A program made the translations under genes and the position numbers. Below are positions 42,126-51,265 of a stretch of 64,000 nt of DNA, piece by piece. A model generated the notes under the pieces. That model was not told the origin of the DNA. It was given only the letters and a program-made list of their open reading frames with translations, and did no database searches. The stretch lies in the NCBI GenBank assembly GCA_029936425.1, contig JAPYSU010000003.1, positions 1-64,000 on the forward strand, written 5' to 3'. Origin of the DNA: Litorimonas sp. Lineage in GTDB: Bacteria > Pseudomonadota > Alphaproteobacteria > Caulobacterales > Maricaulaceae. The first letter of the stretch is position 1. Each line of letters opens with the position of its first letter.

Positions 42126-42812
42126 GTGACGCAAAATTCCAATATCAAAAGATCAAAAGAACCATTTTTCAATTTCACGGAAGCGCTCCCCGCTTATATC
42201 GCTGGCGCGTTGATAGCTTTGTATTTTGCTCTGCAATTCCTGCCCATGCTTTGGCGCTTAGCCGCACCTTTGGTCATATTACGCCCGCTTGGCTTTCAGG
42301 GAACCTCTTCAGCTGAACAAATCTTTTCGCTTTTAGGACACGGCGCAACACACGGGTCCTTCACCCATGTTTTGATGAATGCCGGCATGATTGCCGTGCT
42401 GGGCGTCGCGACGATTAAAGGCGCAAGGCTAAAAGCGATTTCGAGGGGGCGTAGCCGCTCCGCCAATTTTTCTTTTCTAACTATATTCTTTTTTGGGATC
42501 ATTACGGGGGGATTGGCTCAATGGCTATACTGGTTCGTTATCAGCGCGCCGCTTGGCATAAATGCCCCGGCCGCAGTGGGCGCATCCGGGGGCGCGTCAG
42601 CATTATTAGCGGTCGCCGGGTGGGCGATCGGCGGAAAAGACCAGATGATAAAGTTCGGCTTCGGATGGGCGGCCATAAACCTCATAATGGTTTTGATAGG
42701 CCCCTATATCGGATTGTCTCTGGCTTGGGCGGCTCATCTTGGCGGGTTTCTGGGCGGTATGATCCTGGCTGCGCCCCTGGTGAAAGCGAGAAGTACAGGG
42801 TTAGGACTGTAA
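42126..42812 (+). CDS. Rhomboid family intramembrane serine protease
   Basis: A 228-residue membrane protease with about six helices. The catalytic Ser lies in VGASGGASALL (GxSG motif) and the His in WAAHLGGFLGG. An HGSFTHVLMNAGM segment, the usual histidine and asparagine helix, supports the assignment. Rhomboids cut single-pass membrane proteins in the lipid phase. It starts with GTG at 42126. The substrate cannot be inferred from context. Confidence 0.88.
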   Translation: MTQNSNIKRSKEPFFNFTEALPAYIAGALIALYFALQFLPMLWRLAAPLVILRPLGFQGTSSAEQIFSLLGHGATHGSFTHVLMNAGMIAVLGVATIKGARLKAISRGRSRSANFSFLTIFFFGIITGGLAQWLYWFVISAPLGINAPAAVGASGGASALLAVAGWAIGGKDQMIKFGFGWAAINLIMVLIGPYIGLSLAWAAHLGGFLGGMILAAPLVKARSTGLGL

Positions 42813-42820
42813 GCTTGAAT

Positions 42821-43405
42821 TTATATCCCGCTGCCAACAAAAATTAAAACGGATAAAGCTCCGCTGATCGCTGGCAGGCGCGTCTTACTCAAATAAGCAA
42901 TTGAGAACCCTGCGCTGCCGGCCAGGAAAACGGAGGTTCCCAGAGTCTGAAACGCCAGAAGACCGATAAGGCTGAGTGTTAGCCAAAGGGTGAGGGCGGT
43001 CATTTCCTGCACGCGCCAATTCTGGTCGGTTAAACACAATATAAGCGTGCTAAAGACCACAACAGAAAAGGCAGACCCCAGAATTAGAGGCGAAAAAGCA
43101 TAAAAGGCAAACACCAAGGCAAAGAGAGAAATTAACAACCCTGAGAGAGCGATAAATTTGAAGCAGGTCCTGAAGGTTTCAGATTTATAGGAATTTTCTG
43201 TGTTGATTGAGTCTACAACAGAAAAATTAGAGATTTGTTTTTGAGACCTGTTTTGCTGGGAGAGCAAGGTGGGGGATGCGAGCTCATGAAAGGAAGCTCT
43301 GCGATGCCCTCCAGCAGCTCGCTTTTTGACAAAAGAATGCCCGGATAAAGCCTGGGGTTTTGAACTATTATCGTTCGCAACTTTGATTCTTTCGTCAGCG
43401 TTCAT
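42821..43405 (-). CDS. Hypothetical membrane protein
   Basis: A 194-residue protein with a long charged N-terminal cytoplasmic part (about 1-80, including QNRSQKQISNF) and four to five hydrophobic segments in the C-terminal half. I do not recognise a family. It converges closely with the rhomboid gene (eight-base gap) and ends without a visible terminator. A possible role as a small structural membrane protein is only a guess. Confidence 0.6.
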   Translation of the reverse strand: MNADERIKVANDNSSKPQALSGHSFVKKRAAGGHRRASFHELASPTLLSQQNRSQKQISNFSVVDSINTENSYKSETFRTCFKFIALSGLLISLFALVFAFYAFSPLILGSAFSVVVFSTLILCLTDQNWRVQEMTALTLWLTLSLIGLLAFQTLGTSVFLAGSAGFSIAYLSKTRLPAISGALSVLIFVGSGI

Positions 43406-43493
43406 GTTTAGGTGCTAACTAAGATACTCATAAAGTCAAAAAGCTTCTCCTTTCCGATGTATTAATTCTGTTCCATTCCCGCCAATGGTTGAG

Positions 43494-44495
43494 TTATTCT
43501 CTGTTCTGATCTTGTGGAGCGGCCGCGGAAGGCATTTGTCCAAGCACTTCCATAACTGACGTGATAAGAGGGATCTCATGTTGCATCGCGCGGTAACCTC
43601 GTTCGATAAGTTCTGCCGCCCGGGTAAATTCCATCATGCCGATATGGCCGATCCGCGGCGCAATAAAGACATCGGGCGGGTCGCCCGACAGGCGCGAGCG
43701 TGAGAGCCGATCCATCACAATGTTCAGAGTTCCCATCATGACCGATCCGATTTTAGGGCTTTTCCCCGGCTCGACATTGCCGAGCATGGATTTCAGCAAA
43801 AGCCTGTCAGGACGCAATTTATTCAAAGACTGGGAGGCCAGTTCAAAGGGGTCGACATCGTCCGTTTCTTCGTCATCAAATTGGAGTTCATGACTGGTGC
43901 CAATGGGGCCGAAAGCGTCTCCATTCAGGCTTACGGCGATGACCATATGCGCACCCAGGGCCCGGCAGGTAGAGACCGGAACGGGATTGACCAATGCGCC
44001 GTCAATCATAAACCGTTCATCGACTTTGACAGGCTCAAATGCCCCTGGGAGGGCGTAGGAGGCGCGAATGGCCGGAACTATCGGGCCCTTTTGCAACCAG
44101 ACCTCATAGCCTGTTCGCAAATCGCAGCACACTGTTGCATATTTACGGTCCAGCTCTTCTATTTTCATATCGCCGAAATAGTGCCGCAGGACGCGCGCCA
44201 GTCTTTCACCGCGCATTAGTCCGGAGCCTCCCCAACGAAGGTCCATATAGCCCATCATTTTACGGCGGTTTAGAGAGAGCGCCCAATCTTCGAGCGTGTC
44301 CAGATTACCGGCCAGATAAGCCGCTCCGACAACGGCGCCAATGGATGTGCCGGCTATGATGTCAGGTTTTATTCCAGCCTCGATAAGGGCGCGAATGGCG
44401 CCGATATGTGCCCAACCGCGGGCAACGCCGCCGCCCAGAGCCAAGCCGAGAGGAGGGCGATGTCTTACATCAGAAGGTGAGGTGTCCAATCGCAT
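43494..44495 (-). CDS. Patatin-like phospholipase family protein
   Basis: A 333-residue patatin-type lipid acyl hydrolase (RssA-like). The oxyanion loop GLALGGGVARGWAHIGAI, the nucleophile Ser in AGTSIGAVVGAAYLAG and the catalytic Asp in MIDGALVNPVPV are all present. It should hydrolyse phospholipids or related esters in the cytoplasm. It ends just upstream of a convergent region and shares the strand with the alpha/beta hydrolase gene nine bases away, so the two may be co-transcribed. Confidence 0.92.
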   Translation of the reverse strand: MRLDTSPSDVRHRPPLGLALGGGVARGWAHIGAIRALIEAGIKPDIIAGTSIGAVVGAAYLAGNLDTLEDWALSLNRRKMMGYMDLRWGGSGLMRGERLARVLRHYFGDMKIEELDRKYATVCCDLRTGYEVWLQKGPIVPAIRASYALPGAFEPVKVDERFMIDGALVNPVPVSTCRALGAHMVIAVSLNGDAFGPIGTSHELQFDDEETDDVDPFELASQSLNKLRPDRLLLKSMLGNVEPGKSPKIGSVMMGTLNIVMDRLSRSRLSGDPPDVFIAPRIGHIGMMEFTRAAELIERGYRAMQHEIPLITSVMEVLGQMPSAAAPQDQNRE

Positions 44496-44504
44496 AGAAT
44501 AGCC

Positions 44505-45473
44505 CTAAGTCTGGCCGTCTGTCGGAGCAAGACCCAACCAGTCAATTATGGCGTTATTGATAGCGTCGGGATTGTCCCACATGGCCCAGTGTCCGCAATT
44601 CGGAATAGTCTGCCGCGTTAAATCGGGAATAATCGCGGGCATATGGTCTGTAGAGCTGGGCGGCAAAAGCAGATCATCTTCAGGGCTTAACATCAGGGCG
44701 GGCTGGACAATCTTTTCTGATAAACCTTTTGCCAGATTCCAGTTATGGGTTGTGTTTCGGTAAAGCGACATGCCGCCATGAAAGCCATTTTTTTCATAAG
44801 CCTTGGCGTAGACCGCGCGGTCTTTATCAGACATGACAGCGCCGGGCAGAGACGGGGCGCCTTTTTTCAAAAACTCAGAAAAGCTTTTCGGGATATAAGT
44901 GAATTTTTTATCCATTGTTTTACCCGAAGGAGTTGTTCGAAACATCAGGCGGAAAAAAGCGTCGGGGTTACGGCTGAACAGGGCTTCAACCTCGTCTGGG
45001 TTTTCATTGAACCTAAGAAAATAATGCTCCTCGCCAAATCGTTTGCGAAAGATTTTCAGAGGGTCAACAGGCGCGTGTTTTACATGAGGCGTACAAATCG
45101 AAACGAGCCGTTTGATACGCTCAGATATCATTCGGGCCGCGTGCCATAAAATGATACCGCCCCAATCATGGCCTATCAGCGTGACCTTAGAGGAGCCTTG
45201 AGCGTTAATAACGGTTTCCAAATCCGCCACCATTTGTTCAATCGCATAATGCTCTACGCCGCGCGGGGCATCAGACAGCCCAAATCCGCGCAAATCATAA
45301 GCAATAACGCGGTATCCGGCTTTTACGAGAGGCGGAACGGTCGTTTTCCAGCTATAGGCAAGTTCCGGCCATCCATGTATCAGAATCAAAATGGGCCCGT
45401 CTTCCGGTCCATCTGAATAAGTAGCGATACGGTATCCGTCGGACGTCAGAAAATGCGGGTTAGAAAAGTCCAT
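44505..45473 (-). CDS. Alpha/beta hydrolase, epoxide hydrolase type
   Basis: A 322-residue alpha/beta hydrolase. The HGWPELAYSW motif, the nucleophile Asp in LIGHDWGGIILWH, and the C-terminal NCGHWAMWDNPD with the catalytic His are the epoxide hydrolase pattern. It probably opens an epoxide or hydrolyses a related ester. I moved the start inward to the ATG at 45473: the longer frame from 45692 begins inside the rpsU gene region on the opposite strand and adds an unlikely N-terminus. Substrate unknown. Confidence 0.85.
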   Translation of the reverse strand: MDFSNPHFLTSDGYRIATYSDGPEDGPILILIHGWPELAYSWKTTVPPLVKAGYRVIAYDLRGFGLSDAPRGVEHYAIEQMVADLETVINAQGSSKVTLIGHDWGGIILWHAARMISERIKRLVSICTPHVKHAPVDPLKIFRKRFGEEHYFLRFNENPDEVEALFSRNPDAFFRLMFRTTPSGKTMDKKFTYIPKSFSEFLKKGAPSLPGAVMSDKDRAVYAKAYEKNGFHGGMSLYRNTTHNWNLAKGLSEKIVQPALMLSPEDDLLLPPSSTDHMPAIIPDLTRQTIPNCGHWAMWDNPDAINNAIIDWLGLAPTDGQT

Positions 45474-45653
45474 ATCCGCACATTGACCTAATTTTTGGGC
45501 AAAAACGACCCTTTTTCCGGCGTTTTCGTTAGAAACCTCTGAGAAATTCGCTTGAAATGCGGGCGTCAGACCGTTAAGTAACACGAAATTTATACGGGCC
45601 TCGCACTCGCGGCGGGGCTTTTCACTTTTAAACCAGAAATGAGTTGACCTGAT

Positions 45654-45884
45654 ATGGTTGAAATCTACGTCCGTCAAAACAATGTGGACCAAGCCCTCCG
45701 CGCGTTAAAGAAAAAGCTTCAGAACGAAGGTATCCTTCGTGAAATGAAAGCGCGTAAGCATTATGAAAAGCCATCCGAAAAACGCGTCCGCGAACAGGCA
45801 GAAGCCGTTCGTCGCGCCCGGAAACTGGCGCGTAAACGTGCTCAAATCGAAGGCTTGCTGCCCTCAAAAAAACGACGTCGTTAA
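45654..45884 (+). CDS. rpsU: Small ribosomal subunit protein bS21
   Basis: A 76-residue basic ribosomal protein with the family pattern VRQNNVDQALRALKKKLQNEGILREMKARKHYEKPSEKR and a long arginine- and lysine-rich tail. It helps translation initiation near the anti-Shine-Dalgarno end of 16S rRNA. It stands alone with its own terminator downstream and starts with ATG at 45654. Confidence 0.97.
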   Translation: MVEIYVRQNNVDQALRALKKKLQNEGILREMKARKHYEKPSEKRVREQAEAVRRARKLARKRAQIEGLLPSKKRRR

Positions 45885-45908
45885 ACTGATTTCGTCATTA
45901 TGACTATC

Positions 45909-45936
45909 AAAGCCGTTCTCATAGAGCGGCTTTTTT
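45909..45936 (+). terminator. Rho-independent terminator after rpsU
   Basis: AAAGCCG (45909-45915) pairs with CGGCTTT (45927-45933) and the stem can extend inward through TTC/GAG-type pairs; a run of T residues follows. It lies 24 bp after the rpsU stop. Confidence 0.85.
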
Positions 45937-45975
45937 AATGTGGATTTATTGAAAATATAACCACGAGGCCGGGCC

Positions 45976-47064
45976 GTGAAAATTGCTTACGTCATTAACT
46001 CCCTAGAAGCGGGCGGGGCTCAATTTCCCATTCCGGCAGTTTTCCAAGTTCTCAGAGAAAACGGCGTTGAGATAAAACTCTTCGCGCTATCTCGTCGAAA
46101 CGGTATGGCCATTCCGGCCCTGGAGGCGGCGGGCATAGACTGGCAGTGTTTTGACGGCAAAAAAAAGCAGCATTTCAAAGCGGCTCTTTGGTTTCAAAAG
46201 CGGTTGAAGGAGTATCGTCCGGATATCATTTGGACATCATTGACCCAGGCAACTATTATCGGTCAAATTCTGGGTAAGAAACTCGGCATTCCCGTTGTCA
46301 GCTGGCAACATAATGCCTTTTTAAAACCTATAAACCAAACTCTCTTGTCACTGACGAAATCTCTGTCTGCTTTTTGGGTCACAGACTCAGAGCGTGTCAA
46401 AGCACTTACAGTGAAGCGGTTCGGCTTAGACCCTGAGAATGTTCTGATATGGCCCCTCTTTTCCGTTAATCCACTGGCGCCGCAGGCTTCGGCGTGGAAG
46501 TCAGGGGAGATCTTTAAAATTGCGAGTCTCGGCCGTTTGCATCCAAATAAGGGGTATGACGTTCTCATTGACGCTTTGTCGCTACTCAAGAATGCGAATG
46601 AACTTCCGAAACAGGCCTTCCAGATCAATATTGCGGGCGCTGGCAAACAAGAGTCTGCGCTTAAGCTCAAAGCGAAAACTGCCAATATCACCGAACTTAA
46701 TTTCATGGGGCATATCACAAACCCTCATGCCTTTTTGGCGGAGCATCATGCCTATATTCAACCCAGCCGCTGTGAAGGCTTGGGTATAGCGGCTCATGAA
46801 GCCATGCAGGCGAGCCTGCCCGTTCTCTGTAGCCGGACGGGACAAATGGAACTGACCGTTCAAGATACGATTTCAGGGTGGCACTGCGAACCGGGTGATC
46901 CGGCCTGTCTCGCGCGCGCGCTCAAAACCATGCTTCTTACACCGGAAAAAACAGAAACGATGCAAGGCGCCGCGTTTAGCGATGTCAGCCGCGCATTCAG
47001 TGTCGAGGCTTTTGAGACCGCCGGCGCTGTATTCGTGAAACGGCTAAAAGAGTTGCTAAAATGA
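45976..47064 (+). CDS. Glycosyltransferase family 4 protein
   Basis: A 362-residue GT-B enzyme. The N-terminal half begins KIAYVINSLEAGGAQFP, and the donor-binding half has IASLGRLHPNKGYDVLIDAL and QPSRCEGLGIAAHEAMQASLPVLCSRTGQMELTV with the conserved Glu pair. It transfers a sugar from a nucleotide-sugar donor, probably in polysaccharide or lipopolysaccharide synthesis. The start is a GTG at 45976, with GAGG about seven bases before it. It is isolated from the large glycosyltransferase at 27-33 kb. Confidence 0.9.
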   Translation: MKIAYVINSLEAGGAQFPIPAVFQVLRENGVEIKLFALSRRNGMAIPALEAAGIDWQCFDGKKKQHFKAALWFQKRLKEYRPDIIWTSLTQATIIGQILGKKLGIPVVSWQHNAFLKPINQTLLSLTKSLSAFWVTDSERVKALTVKRFGLDPENVLIWPLFSVNPLAPQASAWKSGEIFKIASLGRLHPNKGYDVLIDALSLLKNANELPKQAFQINIAGAGKQESALKLKAKTANITELNFMGHITNPHAFLAEHHAYIQPSRCEGLGIAAHEAMQASLPVLCSRTGQMELTVQDTISGWHCEPGDPACLARALKTMLLTPEKTETMQGAAFSDVSRAFSVEAFETAGAVFVKRLKELLK

Positions 47065-47196
47065 AGTAGGTGAGGATGAATTACCTGTATTAGTAAAATG
47101 ATATTGCTGCCGACCTATATGACGAGAAAATTATATCTTCCCTTGACCTCTTAAGAATAAAATCTGAAATAGAAAAAGTAACGAAAGGTAGAAAAA

Positions 47197-48756
47197 TTGT
47201 ATAAGAAAATCAGTGTAATTCTCTCCTCTATTTTGGCTCTCAGCGTCACACCAGCTCTGGCGGACCCGATCAAAATTGAATCTGATAATATTGTGTTTTA
47301 TGGCGACGCCCCTCCTAAAACCGCAAAACTCATTGTTGAGAAAATGGAGATTTACAGGAAAATCATCATGACTCTGGCGGGTGTGGACACCGCTCCTGAT
47401 GAGAAAAAACTGTCTATTTATGCTTTTGATAGAGCTTCGGATGTACAGAGTTTTGCGGGCATGAGAGGTGTCGCTGGCGTTTATACAAGCGGTTATGATG
47501 GACCGCTTCTTATTACACCTCTTCGCGGAGCGCTGCGTCAGGACAGCTTTAATAACCAAGTGTCCTTACACGAATATAGCCACCATATTCTCCATGGATA
47601 TATGAAAACGGCCTATCCGCGGTGGTATGACGAAGGCTTCGCGAACTACCTTTCGACTTTCCATATGGAAGACGGCACGATCCAGATCGGCCGCGCCGCT
47701 GCTAAACATGCCCAAACTTTAATGGGACGGCGAGCTGAATGGGTCGATGTCGAAGATGTTGTTGGCGCCATACGCGTTTATCCCTTTGCCGACAAAGGCA
47801 GTAAGAGAGGGTTCTTGATGAACCAGTTTTACGCCCAAAGCTGGCTTTACGTTCATTACCTTCATTCAAACAGAGAACTGTCCAGTCGCTTTGGTGATTA
47901 TCTCAACAGAGTTAATGTTGGGGAGGAACCACTAGAAGCCTTCGAAAACGGCTTCGGCGTAAGTCCTGAGGCGTTTCATGAAGCGGCCAAAGAATACTGG
48001 TATGATAATAAGTTTAAAGTCCAGCAATTCCAGCCCAAAGCAGATTTCTTGGAAATTCCTATGAAAATTGAACGTATCAGTGAGGCCGAATTAGATCTCC
48101 AAATGGCCCTTGGCCAGCGGGCATTTTTGGGCGAGGATAATTTGAAATCCTATATCAAACGGCTGAACTCCTACGAAAAGAAGGAGGAGCAAACAGCACA
48201 AACCCTAGCGGCCTATATTCCATATTTCATAAATATGAAGGATTACGATCAAGCTGAGACTTACGCTCTATTTGCTCTTTCAAAAGCGCCAGAGAGTGTT
48301 GAAACGCTCCGAATGGCGGGGGACGCTTACTTCCATAAATCTCACGACAAAGAATTTGAAAAGCTGGAGGACACAGATCCTCGTATTTACACGATGAATG
48401 CGGATATGACGAAAGCTATAGATTATTTTGAACGTACGCTCGAGAAGTCAGATGAAGACTATAATGCTGTCGTTCATATGGTTTCAGCTTATGGGTCCTC
48501 GGACTTTCCTGTCACGCCCGAAGCCCGGAATGCGGCCCTGACATATGAAGCGCTGTATTGGGATGCCAATGATGTGAAGGGAAGTCTCGACCTTGCCAAT
48601 ATTCTTATGAAGTCTGGTGATACCGATGAGGCGTGTGATTATTTTGCGACGGCGCGGCAGCAAGTAAATACAGATCCAGATAAAGACAAAAACTATTTGG
48701 CGAACCAAGTCGAAGATATGATGTCCAACTTTAGTGCGAAGTGCGGTCTTAACTAA
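47197..48756 (+). CDS. Secreted peptidase MA-like zinc metallopeptidase with helical repeats
   Basis: A 519-residue exported protein. A signal peptide of about 22 residues (MYKKISVILSS start, cleavage near ALA-DP) is followed by a metallopeptidase domain with the zinc motif HEYSHH and the third ligand Glu in WYDEGFANYLS, the gluzincin/peptidase MA pattern. From about residue 290 to the end, helical repeat segments resemble TPRs. I take the TTG at 47197 as the start because it gives a complete signal peptide and AAAGG lies about nine bases upstream. It should act in the periplasm or outside. Substrate unknown. Confidence 0.82.
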   Translation: MYKKISVILSSILALSVTPALADPIKIESDNIVFYGDAPPKTAKLIVEKMEIYRKIIMTLAGVDTAPDEKKLSIYAFDRASDVQSFAGMRGVAGVYTSGYDGPLLITPLRGALRQDSFNNQVSLHEYSHHILHGYMKTAYPRWYDEGFANYLSTFHMEDGTIQIGRAAAKHAQTLMGRRAEWVDVEDVVGAIRVYPFADKGSKRGFLMNQFYAQSWLYVHYLHSNRELSSRFGDYLNRVNVGEEPLEAFENGFGVSPEAFHEAAKEYWYDNKFKVQQFQPKADFLEIPMKIERISEAELDLQMALGQRAFLGEDNLKSYIKRLNSYEKKEEQTAQTLAAYIPYFINMKDYDQAETYALFALSKAPESVETLRMAGDAYFHKSHDKEFEKLEDTDPRIYTMNADMTKAIDYFERTLEKSDEDYNAVVHMVSAYGSSDFPVTPEARNAALTYEALYWDANDVKGSLDLANILMKSGDTDEACDYFATARQQVNTDPDKDKNYLANQVEDMMSNFSAKCGLN

Positions 48757-48772
48757 CTCAAGGGTAAAAAAT

Positions 48773-48800
48773 AAGGGCAGGGGAAACCTGCCCTTTAATA
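48773..48800. terminator. Terminator between the metallopeptidase and asd genes
   Basis: AAGGGCAGG (48773-48781) and CCTGCCCTT (48787-48795) form a perfect 9-bp stem with a GGAAA loop. It lies in the convergent gap. T residues follow on the plus strand only weakly (TTTAATAATTCT), and on the minus strand the complement of the preceding A-rich stretch gives a T-rich tract, so it may serve both genes. Confidence 0.8.
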
Positions 48801-48819
48801 ATTCTAATTGAACAGAGCT

Positions 48820-49842
48820 CTATTCATTCCGAGGCAACTGCCTATTCGCGAGTAACTCCGCGATTTGCACCGTATTCAGCGCAGCGCCTTTGCGGAGGTT
48901 GTCAGAGACAACCCACATGTTCAGGGTGTTGTCCTGTGTGCTGTCCTCTCGGATGCGGGAGACGAAAGTGGCGTATTCGCCGACACATTCAACAGGCGTG
49001 ATATAGCCGCCGTCTTCCTGTTTATCGAAGACCATCATGCCGGGGCTGGTACGCAGAAGTTCGCGCGCTTCGTCCGCCGTGATTTCGTCCTCAAATTCGA
49101 TATTGAGCGACTCCGCATGTCCCACAAAAGTCGGGACACGGACACAGGTCGCCGTCACTTTGACTTTCGGATCAAGAATTTTCTTGGTCTCGGCCTTCAT
49201 CTTCCATTCTTCCTTGGTGTCGCCGCCGTCCATAAAGACGTCGATATGCGGGATGACGTTAAAGGCGATCTGTTTTGTGAAGTTCACTGGTTCAAACTGA
49301 TCGTTGGAATAGATGCCTTTGGTCTGTAGCCAAAGCTCATCCATATTCTTTTTGCCGCCGCCGGATACGGATTGATAAGTCGAAACCACGACGCGTTTTA
49401 TTTTTGCGCGGTCATGCAGCGGTTTGAGAGCAACAACCATCTGAATTGTCGAGCAATTCGGGTTGGCGATAATCATTTTCTTTTTATATCCGTCCACGGC
49501 GTCAGCGTTCACCTCTGGTACAACCAGCGGGACATCCGGGTCCATACGCCATGCGCTGGAGTTGTCGATTACAACGGCGCCGGCCGCCGCGATCTTTGGA
49601 GACCATTTCTTGGAAATATCGCCGCCCGCGCTCATCAAAGCCATATCGACTTTTTTGAAATCAAAAGTTTCGAGATCAACGCATTTTATATATCCGTCGC
49701 CATAAGTCACCTCGCGGCCCACTGATCGACGAGAGGCTACGGCGTAGACTTTTTCAATATCAAGATCACTTTCAGACAGAATGGCGAGCATTTCGGTACC
49801 TACATTTCCTGTGGCTCCGACGACGGCGATGCGATAACCCAT
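48820..49842 (-). CDS. asd: Aspartate-semialdehyde dehydrogenase
   Basis: A 340-residue enzyme that reduces aspartyl phosphate with NADPH for lysine, threonine, methionine and diaminopimelate synthesis. The dinucleotide-binding start GYRIAVVGATGNVGTEML, the catalytic Cys in ANPNCSTIQ and the substrate-site STYQSVSGGGKKNMDEL are clear. I use the ATG at 49842, preceded by AGGAG; the longer frame from 49929 adds residues unlike the family. It is the standard proteobacterial type and stands alone. Confidence 0.95.
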   Translation of the reverse strand: MGYRIAVVGATGNVGTEMLAILSESDLDIEKVYAVASRRSVGREVTYGDGYIKCVDLETFDFKKVDMALMSAGGDISKKWSPKIAAAGAVVIDNSSAWRMDPDVPLVVPEVNADAVDGYKKKMIIANPNCSTIQMVVALKPLHDRAKIKRVVVSTYQSVSGGGKKNMDELWLQTKGIYSNDQFEPVNFTKQIAFNVIPHIDVFMDGGDTKEEWKMKAETKKILDPKVKVTATCVRVPTFVGHAESLNIEFEDEITADEARELLRTSPGMMVFDKQEDGGYITPVECVGEYATFVSRIREDSTQDNTLNMWVVSDNLRKGAALNTVQIAELLANRQLPRNE

Positions 49843-49932
49843 GGCTATTCTCCTGTTGAGGGCTCTCAAATTTGAAAGCAATCTTGAAACAAACGGGTGG
49901 TCTCTAGGGGAAGCGTCCCTTTGGGGCAAGTC

Positions 49933-50271
49933 TTATCCGCGCTTACGCATCCGTAAGTAAACAGCCAGCGCAATAAATGCGACGAGAGCCAATCCGGCGG
50001 CCTCTAATTTGGAAATGCCCCAGAACCAGTCTTCTACCCATTCAGCCATGCCCGCCCCGCCACCAATAGGCGCGCCGTTAATGGCAATAGCGCCGAGCAG
50101 TATGGCGAGTAGAGCGGTAAATCCTGCAATCGCGAATATGCCAGCATAGAAACGTTGATCGCCTCTGGCTTGGGCCCGACGACGCATTTGCGCCTTTTGA
50201 TAGCGCGAGAGGCGTCTTTGCCTCGGTTCGTTCTGAGATGTATTATTCTGGTCAGGAGGCGTCTCTGTCAT
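49933..50271 (-). CDS. Hypothetical small membrane protein
   Basis: A 112-residue protein with a charged, Arg/Gln-rich N-terminus (1 to about 38, including RRLSRYQKAQMRRRAQARGD) and two membrane helices at about 42-66 and 88-107. The hydrophilic part should face the cytoplasm. I do not recognise a family. It ends 91 bp before the asd start on the same strand, so it could share a transcript with asd. Confidence 0.65.
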   Translation of the reverse strand: MTETPPDQNNTSQNEPRQRRLSRYQKAQMRRRAQARGDQRFYAGIFAIAGFTALLAILLGAIAINGAPIGGGAGMAEWVEDWFWGISKLEAAGLALVAFIALAVYLRMRKRG

Positions 50272-50321
50272 AACTGTACCTTAACATGGATTTGGGCGAA
50301 TCCTATGCTAAGCCTGAGTTC

Positions 50322-50795
50322 ATGCGCAGGTCGTTATTTGTAGCCTTCTTGTATTTATCCTCTTTAACAATCTCAGGGGCCCTACCTAATATTGCAATGG
50401 CGCAAGAAGTTTATCTGCCCGAGCCAGGTTCCGATGCGCCGATGAGTGAAGCCGAAGTTCGGGAGAGCTTTTCCGGTCAGACCCACCGCGGCAGTTACAA
50501 TTTCCAGATCAAAGACTTCGAAGGCGTTCATTTCGAAGAATGGACGTCAGAAAGCGGCGAGGTTCGTCACCGCATGGGGGACCGTCTGGATAAAGGGGTT
50601 TGGACGCAAAAGCGGGAGCAGATCTGTTATGATTATGAGTCAGAGGACCTTCTCCCGGCCTGTTTTTCCTTTTATCGCCGCGGAAATTGTATTTATCACT
50701 ATCAGGAAACGGTCGGTGGAAACTATTCTCCGGGATTTACGGCCGTAAGCGTGATAAAAGGGGAGGAGCCAAGTTGTGAACCGCCTATGTCTTAG
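50322..50795 (+). CDS. Hypothetical secreted protein, first of an overlapping paralogous pair
   Basis: A 157-residue exported protein. MRRSLFVAFLYLSSLTISG starts a signal peptide that is cleaved near AMA-QE. The mature part has the layout AEVRESFSGQTHRGSYNF, a middle Trp-rich strand (GVWTQKREQICYDYE) and a C-terminal Cys (CFSFYRRGNCIYHYQE), resembling small beta-barrel (DUF995 or lipocalin-like) proteins; I cannot name the family firmly. The ATG at 50322 gives a clean signal peptide, while the upstream ATG at 50286 would add a charged leader. It overlaps the next paralogous gene by 20 bp. Confidence 0.72.
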   Translation: MRRSLFVAFLYLSSLTISGALPNIAMAQEVYLPEPGSDAPMSEAEVRESFSGQTHRGSYNFQIKDFEGVHFEEWTSESGEVRHRMGDRLDKGVWTQKREQICYDYESEDLLPACFSFYRRGNCIYHYQETVGGNYSPGFTAVSVIKGEEPSCEPPMS

Positions 50796-51252
50796 CTTCG
50801 GATTTGTTATCCTCATATTTTTATTCAGCCCAATCCCGGCAACCTCACAAAGCCAGACAACGGATATCCGTCCGCACGCCTTGCGTCTGAGCGGAGAGGA
50901 AATCAAAGCTGAGTTTAAGGGACGCACGCATGAAGGCGCGTATAATTTTAACGCGGTAGGCGAAGCCCGAAACAATTATATTGAGAAGCATTTCGAAGAC
51001 GGGCGCACACTCTATAAGGAAAAGAATCTGGAGAGCCGCGGCATCTGGTTGGTCAATGAGGGCTCTCTTTGCTTTATATATGAGGACGATATGTTGGCGG
51101 GCGGCTGCTTTCGAGTTTATAAAGTTGAAAATTGCTATTATTACTATAGCGACCAGTTCGCTGAACGCCCCGATGAGTTGGAGTGGGATTACTGGACGGC
51201 CAGGTCAGTCATAGAGGGCGAGACCCCGCAATGCGAGGCCGCCATAAGTTAG
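50776..51252 (+). CDS. Hypothetical secreted protein, second of an overlapping paralogous pair
   Basis: A 158-residue exported paralogue of the preceding protein, with a signal peptide cleaved near ATS-QS. Shared features are IKAEFKGRTHEGAYNF, the GIWLVNEGSLCFIYEDD core and the cysteine-rich CFRVYKVENCYYYY segment. The start is GTG at 50776, inside the end of the first gene and in another frame, supported by a strong GGGGAGGAG site eight bases upstream. The 20-bp overlap points to coupled translation. Function unknown. Confidence 0.75.
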   Translation: MNRLCLSFGFVILIFLFSPIPATSQSQTTDIRPHALRLSGEEIKAEFKGRTHEGAYNFNAVGEARNNYIEKHFEDGRTLYKEKNLESRGIWLVNEGSLCFIYEDDMLAGGCFRVYKVENCYYYYSDQFAERPDELEWDYWTARSVIEGETPQCEAAIS

Positions 51253-51265
51253 TTTACTGTAGAGC

